A DNA stretch of 64,000 nucleotides from assembly GCA_016201275.1 (NCBI GenBank), contig JACQDB010000082.1:1-64000 (forward strand), given 5' to 3'. The stretch comes from Acidobacteriota bacterium (GTDB lineage: Bacteria; Acidobacteriota; Blastocatellia; UBA7656). The notes beneath the pieces were generated by a model. It did no database searches. It saw nothing but the letters and a program-made list of their open reading frames with translations, and was not told the DNA's origin. Positions 17,087 through 25,914 of this stretch are shown piece after piece; positions within the stretch are counted from its first letter, which is position 1; every line of letters starts with the position of its first letter. Both the position numbers and the translations under genes were made by a program.

Positions 17087-17956
17087 ATGCTCAATGATGT
17101 CTCCACTCATGCAGCACCACAACCAGAGGTTACCTGTCTGCGCTTTTTCGGCGAATTTGTCTCCACAGAGTTAGAAAAACAATACCGCCAATATGTTTTG
17201 GCAGCCGATAAACGGCAATCTCGCATCGCACTCTTCTGCGTCTTCGTGTCGGTAATATTTTTTGCCTATTCGGATTATCTGTTGTTTGGCGGCACGCCGA
17301 AATTCACGCTGCTCGTCAGCCTGCGCGGCGTCGCGATTTTATTGTCGGTGCTGATGACTTGGCTGTTGAGCAAAGAGATTACTTCGCGCCAGTTCGAGAT
17401 TGCCTTTCTGAGCTATCTGTCGCTGTTGGGAGTTTTCTTTGTGTATGTGCATTCCACCCGTCCGCCGGGCTATAGCTCGTTTGCGGTGTTGACGGTGTTG
17501 ACGCTGGGAGTGATGTATCTGGCGCTGCCTCTGCCCATTCACTTGCAAATCATTCCGGCGGCGCTCATCAGCGCAGGTAGCTTGGTTTTATTAGTCATCG
17601 CCAATCCGCTCACCGATCAGCTTACCCGCATCTCTATTATCTTTGGCATCGTCTGCGTCAATCTGGTTGGCGTGCTGGCTTCCCGACAGGCGCACTGTTG
17701 GAAGCGGCAACAGTTCGCGATCTTGTTGCAGGAGACACAATTGCGCCAGAAACTCGCTCAGGCGCTGGACGAGATACGAACGCTGCGCGGCATCATTTCC
17801 ATCTGTTCGTATTGCAAAAATATCAAGACCGAGCCGGACGATTGGGAACAGATCGAAGCTTATGTGACGACCCACACCCACGCCAGATTTTCGCACGGCA
17901 TCTGCCCGAAATGTTATGACAAGCATTTCGCCCACATCATGAAAATGAACGGTTGA
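17087..17956 (+). CDS. Multi-spanning membrane protein with C-terminal double-CxxC domain
   Basis: A 289-residue protein. About six hydrophobic segments span residues 45-205 (for example ALFCVFVSVIFFAYSDYLLF and ISIIFGIVCVNLVGVLA). A short helical linker (LLQETQLRQKLAQALDEIRTLRG) leads to a C-terminal module with CSYC and CPKC, ending SHGICPKCYDKHF. That module is one I recognise from the ends of PAS, response regulator and histidine kinase proteins, where it looks metal-binding. Here it sits directly on a membrane domain with no kinase or cyclase part. A sensory role is inferred. The ATG follows a purine-rich aggggtaggg stretch. Confidence 0.8.
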   Translation: MLNDVSTHAAPQPEVTCLRFFGEFVSTELEKQYRQYVLAADKRQSRIALFCVFVSVIFFAYSDYLLFGGTPKFTLLVSLRGVAILLSVLMTWLLSKEITSRQFEIAFLSYLSLLGVFFVYVHSTRPPGYSSFAVLTVLTLGVMYLALPLPIHLQIIPAALISAGSLVLLVIANPLTDQLTRISIIFGIVCVNLVGVLASRQAHCWKRQQFAILLQETQLRQKLAQALDEIRTLRGIISICSYCKNIKTEPDDWEQIEAYVTTHTHARFSHGICPKCYDKHFAHIMKMNG

Positions 17957-18052
17957 ACGCGCTTGCTGATAATTTGCAGCGTAGCGACAAGGTGAACCGC
18001 GCTGGTTTTTGCACAAGCCAACGCGCCAATGACAAGCCGTCTTCAGCGCTTT

Positions 18053-18607
18053 TCAAATCGCCCACTTTTCTTCGAGTCTGGAAGCGAGGTCTTCATACAG
18101 GCGAATCGTATCCAATCCAACTTCATGCTCCGCGTGTTTGAATTCGTCGTAAATTTTATGTTGCTCGGCAGAGGGAATCATCTCTTCTGCGAGACGAAAC
18201 AAGGTGGCGTCTTCGTGGCGCATATGTCCCAGCATATGCGAAATATAAGTGCTGGCGACTGCCGTGAAGCGTGCGATGGCCGCTGCTTCATGCTCTTCTA
18301 ATCCTTTGGTCGCGGTAAGCAGTCGCGGCACTAGATCGCGTTCAATTTTGTGTTCCTGTTCGATGGCTTCCAACACCCCGCCTTCCCAAATGATGCCTTG
18401 CCGTTGCAGCGCCGGAAACAGATATTTCTCTTCTTTGAAATGATGATAGCCGTTGGCAAAACCGCTGATGAAATCAAGCAGGAAGAGGATGTCTGTGAGC
18501 GGCACCTCTTGACCGGCGCGCAGATGAAAACAGATACCTTCGAGGGCACGCAAGGCGCGTTCAATGACGCGATGCTCATGCTTTAACACATAAAAAGGCG
18601 CAGACAT
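18053..18607 (-). CDS. Hemerythrin HHE domain protein
   Basis: A 184-residue four-helix protein with the spaced histidines and acids of the HHE cation-binding family: LKHEHRVIER near residue 10, GYHHFKEEKYLFP near 54, AIEQEHKIERDL near 84, and YISHMLGHMRHEDATLF near 120. These usually bind a di-iron centre that binds oxygen or nitric oxide or handles iron. An AAGGAG ribosome site precedes the ATG. Its stop faces the end of the membrane protein gene (convergent). The adjoining 308-bp gap (18608-18915) before mnmG shows no gene to me. Confidence 0.9.
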   Translation of the reverse strand: MSAPFYVLKHEHRVIERALRALEGICFHLRAGQEVPLTDILFLLDFISGFANGYHHFKEEKYLFPALQRQGIIWEGGVLEAIEQEHKIERDLVPRLLTATKGLEEHEAAAIARFTAVASTYISHMLGHMRHEDATLFRLAEEMIPSAEQHKIYDEFKHAEHEVGLDTIRLYEDLASRLEEKWAI

Positions 18608-18915
18608 GATGGGACTCCTTGGAACGGCAATTTTTCACTTAAAAAATTCCCTGCCGGAATCGCCAGTGCAAGCCTTGTGCCTACATACGGCAAAGACAAA
18701 TCGCGTCGCCGCAAGCTGACCTTGAAGCCGTAAGCATTGAGTTGCGCCATTTCACCCTGCCCGTTCAGCAATATTCCTCACCCTTGGGCGCAAAAATTCA
18801 GCATTTATCTTGCCGCCGTTTTCCGCTACAGTAATAGCTTTCAGAAACACTATAGTCCGCAGGGGTTCTACGGCGCTTCGTTGCGGCCAGGGCAAGTCTG
18901 AATTGAGTAGCAGCT

Positions 18916-20787
18916 ATGAGCCATCAACTTTCATTTGAGGTCATCGTTATAGGCGCGGGACACGCTGGTTGCGAGGCCGCTTACATCGCGGCGCGCATGG
19001 GCGCAACGACCGCGCTCTGCACTCTTGATGTCAACTCCATAGGCATGATGAGTTGCAACCCGGCCATCGGCGGCATCGCCAAAGGCCATATGGTGCGTGA
19101 AGTGGATGCCCTAGGCGGCATTATGGGCGAAGTCATAGACGCCACCGGCATACAATTTCGCTTGCTCAATCGCAGCCGTGGCCCCGCCGTGCAATCGCCG
19201 CGCGCTCAGGCCGACCGCAATCTTTATCGCACCGAGATGCGCCGCCGTTTGGCGTTCACAGAAAATTTGACCATCATCGGCGGCGAAGTCGCTGAGATCA
19301 AAATCGGCAATGGCAAAGTTACAGGCGTTGAACTCGCTGACGGCACTTGCATCGCTGGGCGCGCCGTGGTCTTGACTACCGGTACGTTCTTGAATGGCTT
19401 GGTTCACGTTGGCAAAAAGACTTTTCAAGCCGGACGCAGCGGCGAACCGGCGTCTATCAAACTGGCAAACTGCATTCGCCGCATAGGCTTTAAGACCGGC
19501 AGATTGAAGACCGGAACGCCGCCGCGCCTCGACGGGCGAACCATTGATTACAGCCAATTCGAGCGTCAACCGGGCGACGAAAATCCGGTGCCGTTTTCGT
19601 TCAAGACCGCACGCATCAAGCGCCGCCAGATTGAATGTCACATCGGTTACACCACCGAAAAAGTTCACGACATTATTCGCAGGAACTTGGACAAATCCCC
19701 GCTCTACAGCGGCGACATTGAAGGCATAGGGCCGCGTTATTGTCCGTCCATCGAAGACAAAGTGGTGAAGTTCGCCGACAAAAATCGCCATCAGATTTTT
19801 CTCGAACCGGAAGGCTACGACACTTATGAAGTTTATCCGAACGGCATCTCTACGAGCATGGCCGAAGAGGTGCAGATGGATTTCGTGCGAGCGATTGCGG
19901 GACTGGAAAAGGTCAAGATGCTCAGACCCGGTTATGCCATCGAATACGATTTCGTGGACCCGCGAGAATTGTATGCGACATTGGAAACCAAAGCAGTCGG
20001 CAGCCTCTTTCATGCAGGGCAAATCAACGGCACCAGTGGTTACGAAGAAGCCGCAGGGCAAGGCCTCGTCGCCGGCATCAATGCGGCGTTGCAGGTGTCG
20101 GGGCGCGAAGGCGTAGTGTTGGATCGCGCCACCAGTTACATCGGCGTGATGATAGATGATCTGGTCACCAAAGGCGCAGACGAACCGTATCGAATGTTCA
20201 CTTCACGCGCCGAGATGCGCCTGTCTTTGCGTTACGACAATGCGGACCAACGCCTGTCGCCGCTCGGTTATGAAATCGGCGCGCTGCACGATAGCGATTA
20301 TCAGGCGTTTTTGCAGCGCCAGGAAGATGTGCAACGCGCCACAGACGTATTGATGAACGGGCGCGTCAACGACCTCCACGAAGCGTTTATCGAAGGCTTG
20401 GCATTGGAAGGTTCGCGGGAAACTTTGAATGGCAAAAAGCTCGAATACCTGGCGCGTCGTCCCGATTGCGACATCGAAAAATTGCTAGGCGTCATTCGCG
20501 CAGCGACCAACGGCGAGATTGCCGACAAAGAGATTGTCGTCGCCTTGAATGACACGCGCTATTCGGGGTACTTGAAGGATCAGGAATCCTTGGCAAAAAA
20601 ACGCGCCCGTTATGACCAGCTCGAAATTCCTCGCGCTATGGATTTCACAGAGATTGCCGGACTGTCTAGTGAAGTGGTACAGAAACTTTCGCGCATACGC
20701 CCGACGACTATCGGACAAGCGGCGCGCATCCCCGGCATGACGCCTGCGGCGGTTTCGATTCTGCTGGTCGCCATGTTGCGAAATTAA
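18916..20787 (+). CDS. mnmG: tRNA uridine-5-carboxymethylaminomethyl modification enzyme MnmG (GidA)
   Basis: A 623-residue FAD enzyme that, with MnmE, builds the cmnm5 group on wobble uridine of certain tRNAs. The FAD-binding start VIGAGHAGCEAAYIAARMG, the family block SCNPAIGGIAKGHMVREVDALGG and the GTFLNGLVHVG, TGTPPRLDGRTIDYS and PGYAIEYDFVDPRELYATLE blocks are all present. The C-terminal helical domain used for MnmE binding is full length. The two genes often found beside it (mnmE, rsmG) are absent; a Clp N-domain gene and an attC-like site follow instead. Confidence 0.97.
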   Translation: MSHQLSFEVIVIGAGHAGCEAAYIAARMGATTALCTLDVNSIGMMSCNPAIGGIAKGHMVREVDALGGIMGEVIDATGIQFRLLNRSRGPAVQSPRAQADRNLYRTEMRRRLAFTENLTIIGGEVAEIKIGNGKVTGVELADGTCIAGRAVVLTTGTFLNGLVHVGKKTFQAGRSGEPASIKLANCIRRIGFKTGRLKTGTPPRLDGRTIDYSQFERQPGDENPVPFSFKTARIKRRQIECHIGYTTEKVHDIIRRNLDKSPLYSGDIEGIGPRYCPSIEDKVVKFADKNRHQIFLEPEGYDTYEVYPNGISTSMAEEVQMDFVRAIAGLEKVKMLRPGYAIEYDFVDPRELYATLETKAVGSLFHAGQINGTSGYEEAAGQGLVAGINAALQVSGREGVVLDRATSYIGVMIDDLVTKGADEPYRMFTSRAEMRLSLRYDNADQRLSPLGYEIGALHDSDYQAFLQRQEDVQRATDVLMNGRVNDLHEAFIEGLALEGSRETLNGKKLEYLARRPDCDIEKLLGVIRAATNGEIADKEIVVALNDTRYSGYLKDQESLAKKRARYDQLEIPRAMDFTEIAGLSSEVVQKLSRIRPTTIGQAARIPGMTPAAVSILLVAMLRN

Positions 20788-20858
20788 TCGAAGCAGGTTT
20801 CCGCCTGACGCGACCTAATGCCCATTAGTCCGACGCCGACCAGTGTTGAAGGTAAGTC

Positions 20859-21278
20859 ATGGTTGATCTAGAAATCTTCTCTAACAAGCTTGATAAAGAT
20901 GCCACCCGCATAATGCACCTGTCATATAACAAGGCTCGCAGCCGAAACCATAATCAACTCAATCTCCATCACGTTACTCTGGCTTTCGCTGAACTCGAAC
21001 CAGATTTGTTCAACTATTTGCTACGGAGCCTCCATCTTGATCCTGTAGCAATTATCAAGGAAGCAGAGGCTAGACTTGTTCGGCAGAAGGGCAAAGGCGA
21101 AGAAATGGAGCTATCGAATAATCTAAGAACTCTATTAAAGAATGCATTAAAGAGAACACACGGAAGAGGTCGAAGATTGATTGAAGCAAGAGACCTATTA
21201 TTGGCACAATACAACCGCAAAGAAAGTAAGGTAAAAAAACTGCTCAATCGAATCGGTGTATTAAGGAAGGGCGCTTGA
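20859..21278 (+). CDS. Stand-alone Clp N-terminal (repeat) domain protein
   Basis: A 139-residue protein with two tandem Clp-N type repeats: about 5-60 (LDKDATRIMHLSYNKARSRN, then HHVTLAFAEL) and 80-120 (ELSNNLRTLLKNALKRTHGR, then EARDLLLAQY). In ClpA, ClpB and ClpC this domain receives substrates or adaptors; here there is no AAA+ ATPase part. It could act as an adaptor or decoy for a Clp unfoldase, by inference. Composition is AT-richer than mnmG just upstream. It ends 17 bp before an attC-like site, as in an integron gene cassette. Confidence 0.75.
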   Translation: MVDLEIFSNKLDKDATRIMHLSYNKARSRNHNQLNLHHVTLAFAELEPDLFNYLLRSLHLDPVAIIKEAEARLVRQKGKGEEMELSNNLRTLLKNALKRTHGRGRRLIEARDLLLAQYNRKESKVKKLLNRIGVLRKGA

Positions 21279-21295
21279 CCTTAACCGTTAGCGCG

Positions 21296-21387
21296 GCCTA
21301 ACAATCTCGTCAACCGGAGCGCACGAAGCGAGTTTCTTAACATTCCACCAGTGCCGCTCGCACGCCCAGTTACGCGGGGCGTTAGGC
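21296..21387 (+). other. attC-like integron recombination site
   Basis: A 92-bp site bounded by GCCTAAC (21296-21302) and GTTAGGC (21381-21387), exact inverse cores. The halves are imperfectly complementary (ctcgtcaaccggagcgcacgaag against the complement of ctcgcacgcccagttacgcgggg), as expected for the folded bottom strand of attC. The central part agtttcttaacattccacc is the loop. This is the clearer of the two sites in the window. It lies between the Clp N-domain gene and an acetyltransferase gene. Confidence 0.85.
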
Positions 21388-21413
21388 CATAATCGAAAAT
21401 ACTTTCTCGAGTC

Positions 21414-21869
21414 ATGAAAATTAAAGTTGATAATCTACAGCATCCGGCGATTCACGCACTGTTAAATGAGCATCTGCAAAATATGTATGAGCTTTCCCCG
21501 CCGGAAAGTGTTCATGCGCTCGACCTGGAAAAACTGCGCGCTCCGGGCATCACCTTCTGGACCGCTTGGGAGGACGAGATACTCTTGGGTTGCGGAGCGC
21601 TCAAGGAACTTGACCAAAAACACGGCGAGATAAAATCCATGCGTACTCCCAACGCGCAGCGGCGCAAGGGGGCGGGGCGCGCTATCCTTGCCCACATCAT
21701 CGAAGTGGCGAAGGCGCGAGGCTATGAACGCCTGAGCTTGGAGACTGGCGCGATGGAGGCCTTTCAACCCGCCCGAAAATTATATGAAAGCTTTGGCTTC
21801 ACCTACTGTGAGCGCTTTGGCGATTATCCAGATGATCCGAACAGCGTCTTTATGACCCTGCGGCTCTGA
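21414..21869 (+). CDS. GNAT-family N-acetyltransferase
   Basis: A 151-residue GNAT fold protein. The acetyl-CoA binding motif reads QRRKGAGRAILAHIIEVAKARG (about 81-102, the RxxGxG/A pattern), followed by LSLETGAMEAFQPARKLYESFGF, typical of the subgroup that includes YsnE-like proteins. The substrate is unknown. It starts 27 bp after the attC-like site, so it may be a second cassette, but no second attC follows it, and its composition resembles the chromosome. Its ribosome site is weak. Confidence 0.85.
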   Translation: MKIKVDNLQHPAIHALLNEHLQNMYELSPPESVHALDLEKLRAPGITFWTAWEDEILLGCGALKELDQKHGEIKSMRTPNAQRRKGAGRAILAHIIEVAKARGYERLSLETGAMEAFQPARKLYESFGFTYCERFGDYPDDPNSVFMTLRL

Positions 21870-22168
21870 ACCATCACGCGGCCTGTCAACAGGCTATACC
21901 AGAAGCTGCAAAGCAAACTTCTTATCGGTTATCTATTATCGGTTGCGGCTCATTTGAGCGTGCGCGTGAGCCGCTTTTGGCTATGATGCCATTTGCTCTA
22001 ATCAACCGCAGTTCTCTGGACGCTATCATTGCTTCCTCGATGAAGAGTCATTCCGACTCAGGATCAGCAATGAAATCCACGAAGATCATGACGCCAAAGA
22101 AGCGCTCAAGCACCTTTGTGGTTTTGGTGTGCTTCGTGATTGGTAAGCTGAATTAATTTTCAATCCTA

Positions 22169-22291
22169 GAGCGGTTTTCCTATGGGTGTACGGAACGCGC
22201 TATCGTTGAGCAGCGGTCTTCGACGGCGCGAAGGTCTTCGACCGCCGCTCAACGGCTTTGAGGTTTCCGTAATCTCAAACCAAAACCGCTC
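22169..22291. mobile_element. MITE-like palindromic element B
   Basis: A 123-bp element with terminal inverted repeats gagcggtttt / aaaaccgctc, flanked by TA on both sides (22167-22168, 22292-22293). The interior contains a nested hairpin (gttgagcagcggtc ... gaccgccgctcaac). No coding potential. It differs in sequence from MITE A but has the same TA-flanked, fully palindromic layout. Confidence 0.7.
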
Positions 22292-22407
22292 TAAGCGGCG
22301 CAGCCGCGAAAAAACAACACCAGCCTAACGGAGAGTCCTAGACTCTCCGCACATCAAAGCGGCACAGCCGCATCGCGCTCAACTCTCACAACCAAGCTGG
22401 GTAGTTA

Positions 22408-22506
22408 GAGAGAGTCGCAGAATTCCAGCAACCGCCCATATGTTGTAGATGCTTAAACTATCACACACAATATCTGGACAGAATATCGCATTTCTGCGAC
22501 ACGCTC
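22408..22506 (+). mobile_element. MITE family A, copy 2
   Basis: A 99-bp element, flanked by TA (22406-22407, 22507-22508), with ends gagagagtcgcagaa / ttctgcgacacgctc and the conserved interior cgcccatatgttgtagatg ... cacacaatatctggacag. Same orientation as copies 3 and 4. Confidence 0.88.
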
Positions 22507-23031
22507 TAATTACAAAGCCGCCAAGTAACGCCAAGGTCGGACTCAACTGCAATTTGCTATAAGGATTGAAAACAAGCTAGTGGTTCAACGGCGTGAGAAA
22601 GGAAAAGGTTTCGTAGTTCCACTACCGAAAATAAAATCAGTTTATCAACCCTGACGAACACAAAAAATACGAAGGTGCTTGCTCTATACCTTGGCTTCGT
22701 GATCTTCGTGGTGCAGTGATGTCGTTGCTATCCTAAAACGGTTGATAGTTTTCGCGCCGCGCTGTCACCTTGATGAATCAAAGTGTTAAGGAAAGACAAA
22801 CTGCATCGCCCTGCCTGCGGAAACGGCTCTCTGTCGCGGACAAATCATTGATAGACTTATCAAGAGTCGTATGCTATGGTGATGGTGTTCGCGTCAACAG
22901 ACTGTGTGCTGTTGTTGATTACTGTTTCAGGAGTTTCCCGCTACTGTTTCGGAGAGTGCTTGATAAATTTTCTTCTCATTCCCTTTCCGCAAAGTCTTGG
23001 AAGTTTCTTTTAATCATCTCAGGAGAATTCA

Positions 23032-23382
23032 ATGAGTAAAAAAATCTATGTAGGAAATCTGTCGTATCAAACGACAGAAAATGATTTGACCAATCTGTTT
23101 GAACAGGTCGGTCAGGTTGAATCGGTCAGCATCATCACCGACCGCGACACCGGTCGTTCCAAAGGCTTTGCGTTTGTGGAAATGGATGCCGAAGGTGCTG
23201 AAAAAGCTATCGCCCAGTTCAATGGCACGGAAGTCAACGGACGCACGTTGACGGTCAACGAAGCGCGCCCGCGTGAAGAGCGTTCGGGTGGCGGCGGCGG
23301 CGGACGTGGCGGTTACGGCGGCGGACGCGGCGGCAGTGGCGGCGGCGGTGGACGCGGCGGCTACGGTGGCAGCCGCTACTAA
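23032..23382 (+). CDS. RNA-binding protein, single RRM with glycine-rich tail
   Basis: A 116-residue protein. The RRM covers residues 3-78: RNP2 KIYVGNLSY, RNP1 SKGFAFVEM. The tail of about 30 residues is an RGG/GGG repeat (GGGGRGGYGGGRGGSGGGGG). This is the layout of bacterial Rbp proteins, small single-stranded RNA binders often raised at low temperature. The ribosome site AGGAG is strong. A long untranslated-looking leader precedes it, as in many cold-regulated genes, but no specific element was identified. A hairpin terminator follows. Confidence 0.93.
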   Translation: MSKKIYVGNLSYQTTENDLTNLFEQVGQVESVSIITDRDTGRSKGFAFVEMDAEGAEKAIAQFNGTEVNGRTLTVNEARPREERSGGGGGGRGGYGGGRGGSGGGGGRGGYGGSRY

Positions 23383-23407
23383 GCACTTACCAAAAGCGAA
23401 TCCAAAT

Positions 23408-23451
23408 GCCCAAGAGGAGAAACTGGAATTATCCGGTTTCTCCTCTTGGGC
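23408..23451. terminator. Strong hairpin between convergent genes
   Basis: gcccaagaggagaaac (23408-23423) pairs perfectly with gtttctcctcttgggc (23436-23451) around a 12-base loop. It lies between the RRM gene and the convergent sialidase-like gene and probably ends transcription from both sides. Confidence 0.85.
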
Positions 23452-23473
23452 GTTTCAGTTAGGCCGCGATGCG

Positions 23474-24730
23474 TTATTTGACCTCGGTCAATTTCATCAC
23501 ACCGACTTGCACACGCGGCTGCGTAGCGGCTTGCGTCCAGGCGAAGACGATTTCGTTTTTCGTGAGGGCGACGTGTGGAAAGCCGCTGGCGCGTGCGGCG
23601 TTGGATTCGGCGACGGTAAAACTCTGGCCTTTGCTGCCATCGGCGTGCAGGCGGCGAGCGCGAATTGCAGCGCCCTTTTCGGTGCGCTCCAACCATACGA
23701 CCAGCGCCGAATGATCGGGCAACATCACGGCTTCGATTCTGCCCAGAGGTTTTCCGTCATCCACTTGCACAGCCTGCGTAAAGGTCGCGCCGGAATCTTT
23801 TGAAAAGGCGATTTTGACTTGCGGCACATCTTTGGCGGCGGTAAACCAGGCGACCACCACATGATTTTCTCTGGCCGCCAGCGAAGGGCCATTCACCGGA
23901 CAACCTTCAATCTGCCAGTCATCACCGGGCAAGGTGTGCGGCGCTGTCCATTTGCCGTTGACCAGTCGAATGATTGAGATGTCGCGCACCTCTTTTTCGG
24001 AACGATCACGATAGGCGACGACCACTCCTTCGGGGGTTACCACGGCGGAGGTTTGGCAACAATCGCACACTCTGCCATCCACCTGCGCTTCATCCGAAAG
24101 CTTGCCGTGCTCATTAATCGCCGCATAACGCAAGGTCATTTCATCCGTCGGCGCGCCGTGACCGCTGTGGCCGTGGTCGCCTTCCTGAACGGTGAATTTG
24201 CGTCCGTCCAACCACACCGCCGCCGCTTGGCCTTGACCTACAGGCAACAGCGAAACAAAACCATGTTCAGTGATAGTGCCATCGGTGTGCGGCACCAAGG
24301 GCTTGCTCCAGGTTTTGCCGCCATCCTTGGAGCGCGCTATCTGAATATTGTAGGCGAAGGTTTTCGTAGAGCTTTTGACCAGCCAATGCGCCATGAGCGC
24401 GCCGTCTTTGAGTTCGATAAGCGAAGGGAAATCGGCCCAGTTGACCACCCAATCTTTGCCTTGGGCAATGATTTTAGGAGCCGACCACTTGCTATCTTTG
24501 AAGATGGCGAACTTCAGCGCGTGATGATTGTCGCCAAGTTTTTCCAGCCAACTCATCAAGATGCGTCCATCGCCAGTCGCAAAAAGATTGGCTTCGCCGC
24601 TACCAACTGCCGCAGGTGATTCCACCTCGCGCACTAGGCTTGAATGATTGGCCTGTTGACCAAAGGCCGCGCCAACCATCAACACCAAAATCATCAGCAG
24701 GAGATTACTCCATCGCCACAATTGTTTCAT
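23474..24730 (-). CDS. Exported sialidase-like (BNR/Asp-box) beta-propeller protein
   Basis: A 418-residue protein with a signal peptide (MKQLWRWSNLLLMILVLMVG, cleavage near AFGQ). Asp-box-like repeats SKDGGKTWS and SKDSGATF and repeating hydrophobic strands point to a sialidase-type beta-propeller. A cysteine cluster VCDCCQT lies near the centre. The classical catalytic Arg triad and Tyr/Glu pair cannot be confirmed by eye, so enzymatic activity is open. The stretch GDHGHSGHGAPTDE is His-rich and might bind metal. An AAGGA ribosome site is present with a long spacer. Confidence 0.8.
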   Translation of the reverse strand: MKQLWRWSNLLLMILVLMVGAAFGQQANHSSLVREVESPAAVGSGEANLFATGDGRILMSWLEKLGDNHHALKFAIFKDSKWSAPKIIAQGKDWVVNWADFPSLIELKDGALMAHWLVKSSTKTFAYNIQIARSKDGGKTWSKPLVPHTDGTITEHGFVSLLPVGQGQAAAVWLDGRKFTVQEGDHGHSGHGAPTDEMTLRYAAINEHGKLSDEAQVDGRVCDCCQTSAVVTPEGVVVAYRDRSEKEVRDISIIRLVNGKWTAPHTLPGDDWQIEGCPVNGPSLAARENHVVVAWFTAAKDVPQVKIAFSKDSGATFTQAVQVDDGKPLGRIEAVMLPDHSALVVWLERTEKGAAIRARRLHADGSKGQSFTVAESNAARASGFPHVALTKNEIVFAWTQAATQPRVQVGVMKLTEVK

Positions 24731-24901
24731 ACCATCTTCAATCCTTTCTGGAAGGCTCGACCGACGCTTTCAACCTCAAGCGGCAAGGCGCATTTTATCA
24801 CACCGCAATGGCAATGACGGCGCGTTGGCGTTGCGGGCTGGATAAGGTTGGGCAAGCAAGAGAACTTCATTGCTTGTAGAATGCTTGTTGACGCCTGAGA
24901 T

Positions 24902-25225
24902 TTACGAAGCTTTGCGCTCCAGATTGTCTATGCGGACTTCCAGTTCGCGTTGCTTCAATCGTAGTTCAACAATTTCGCTACGCGATTCATAATGCGACAG
25001 GTGCAATTTATCTATGCTCAGATCAATGCGTCGGATGTCGCGGCGCAATTCCCCAACTTCAATCTCAAGAGTGTCAAGTCGCTTGTTGACGCCGACAAAT
25101 CCATCAGTCACTCGCGCCAATATCGCTTCCAGCATAGGATTTGTCGTCTGCGCTTTGGCGCTTGCCACCGCTTCATCGGGCGCATCTTTTTCGCTATCCA
25201 AAATCTTTGTCTGATCTTCACTCAT
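24902..25225 (-). CDS. Small coiled-coil protein
   Basis: A 107-residue acidic protein. An N-terminal polar region is followed by a heptad-patterned helix from about residue 35 to the end (ARVTDGFVGVNKRLDTLEIE ... ELRLKQRELEVRIDNLERK). ATG 25225 is preferred; the frame also offers a GTG at 25252 that sits inside a GGGGAGG stretch. No domain name can be given. It is co-directional with the sialidase-like gene but 171 bp away. Function unknown. Confidence 0.65.
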   Translation of the reverse strand: MSEDQTKILDSEKDAPDEAVASAKAQTTNPMLEAILARVTDGFVGVNKRLDTLEIEVGELRRDIRRIDLSIDKLHLSHYESRSEIVELRLKQRELEVRIDNLERKAS

Positions 25226-25344
25226 AGATGTTTCCAGCCAGCGCCTCCCCACTTTAGTTGATGACTTGCGGGGAAATCAAGAGCTTGCTGATGGCTCTTG
25301 AAGGGCGAAAAAAAATCTTTGCCGTTCCCGCTTCCCTCAATCAA

Positions 25345-25719
25345 TCACACCGCAATGGCGATGACGGCGCGTTGGCGTTGGCGCAGGCGGCTGAACAGAT
25401 TGCCAAGCTTTTTTTGCCAGCCATATTTTTTATCGAGCAGTTGGTGGCCTAGTTGTTCTTCGCTGCCGGTGACGAGGCGCGCCTGGGCTTCGACCCATTC
25501 GCCTTTTCGTGTGCCGCGCATATTGCAGGGCGCTATGCGGACGTGCGGGTTATTGCGTATGCGTTTCACCTTCCAAGCATTGGCCAGCGTATAGACATAA
25601 ATCGTCCCGTCTTGTTCGGCAAACCACAAGGGCGTCCGCACTCCCGTGCCGTCTTTTTTGAAAGATTCCAGGCTCAGATATTTCTGCTGTGCAAACGGTG
25701 CTAATTTTTCATGCTTCAT
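25345..25719 (-). CDS. PPOX-class (F420/FMN-dependent) oxidoreductase family protein
   Basis: A 124-residue split-barrel flavin/deazaflavin-binding protein. KYLSLESFKKDGTGVRTPLWFAEQDGTIYVYT and KVKRIRNNPHVRIAPCNMRG follow the PPOX-class family closely. Reactions vary (reduction of quinones, biliverdin or other substrates), so the substrate is open, and whether F420 or FMN is used cannot be read from sequence. ATG 25719 has GAGG 7 bp upstream. The 95-bp gap to the coiled-coil gene has no feature I can name. Confidence 0.85.
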   Translation of the reverse strand: MKHEKLAPFAQQKYLSLESFKKDGTGVRTPLWFAEQDGTIYVYTLANAWKVKRIRNNPHVRIAPCNMRGTRKGEWVEAQARLVTGSEEQLGHQLLDKKYGWQKKLGNLFSRLRQRQRAVIAIAV

Positions 25720-25914
25720 GATCATCGCCTCGCAAAGAGCAATTTGAAAATGCGATCAGACTATAACATAAATTCATAAGCGGCGGCCTTGCTTGTTCGT
25801 CTGCCAAGCGGAGTGCTATAAGTTGAATGGTGCTTTTGCGAGATCGGGTTTTGCGGTAGAGATTCGCCAAGCGCACACCAGAGACTTGAGATTGAAACCC
25901 CTGTTGAACTGATA

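Larger units (their letters stand above)
21870..23031. other. 1.16-kb gene-poor, repeat-rich region
   Basis: No convincing gene. It holds MITE B (22169-22291), MITE A copy 2 (22408-22506) and degenerate ccacgaag/cttcgtg words (near 22078-22140 and 22665-22720). An open frame at 22770-23039 runs into the next gene's ribosome site with no recognisable protein character. The last ~150 bp are probably the leader of the RRM gene. Confidence 0.6.

Noticed and set aside
22770-23039. 89-codon open frame before the RRM gene
   Set aside because: No ribosome site, no recognisable protein, and it runs through the RRM gene's ribosome site; more likely leader sequence.
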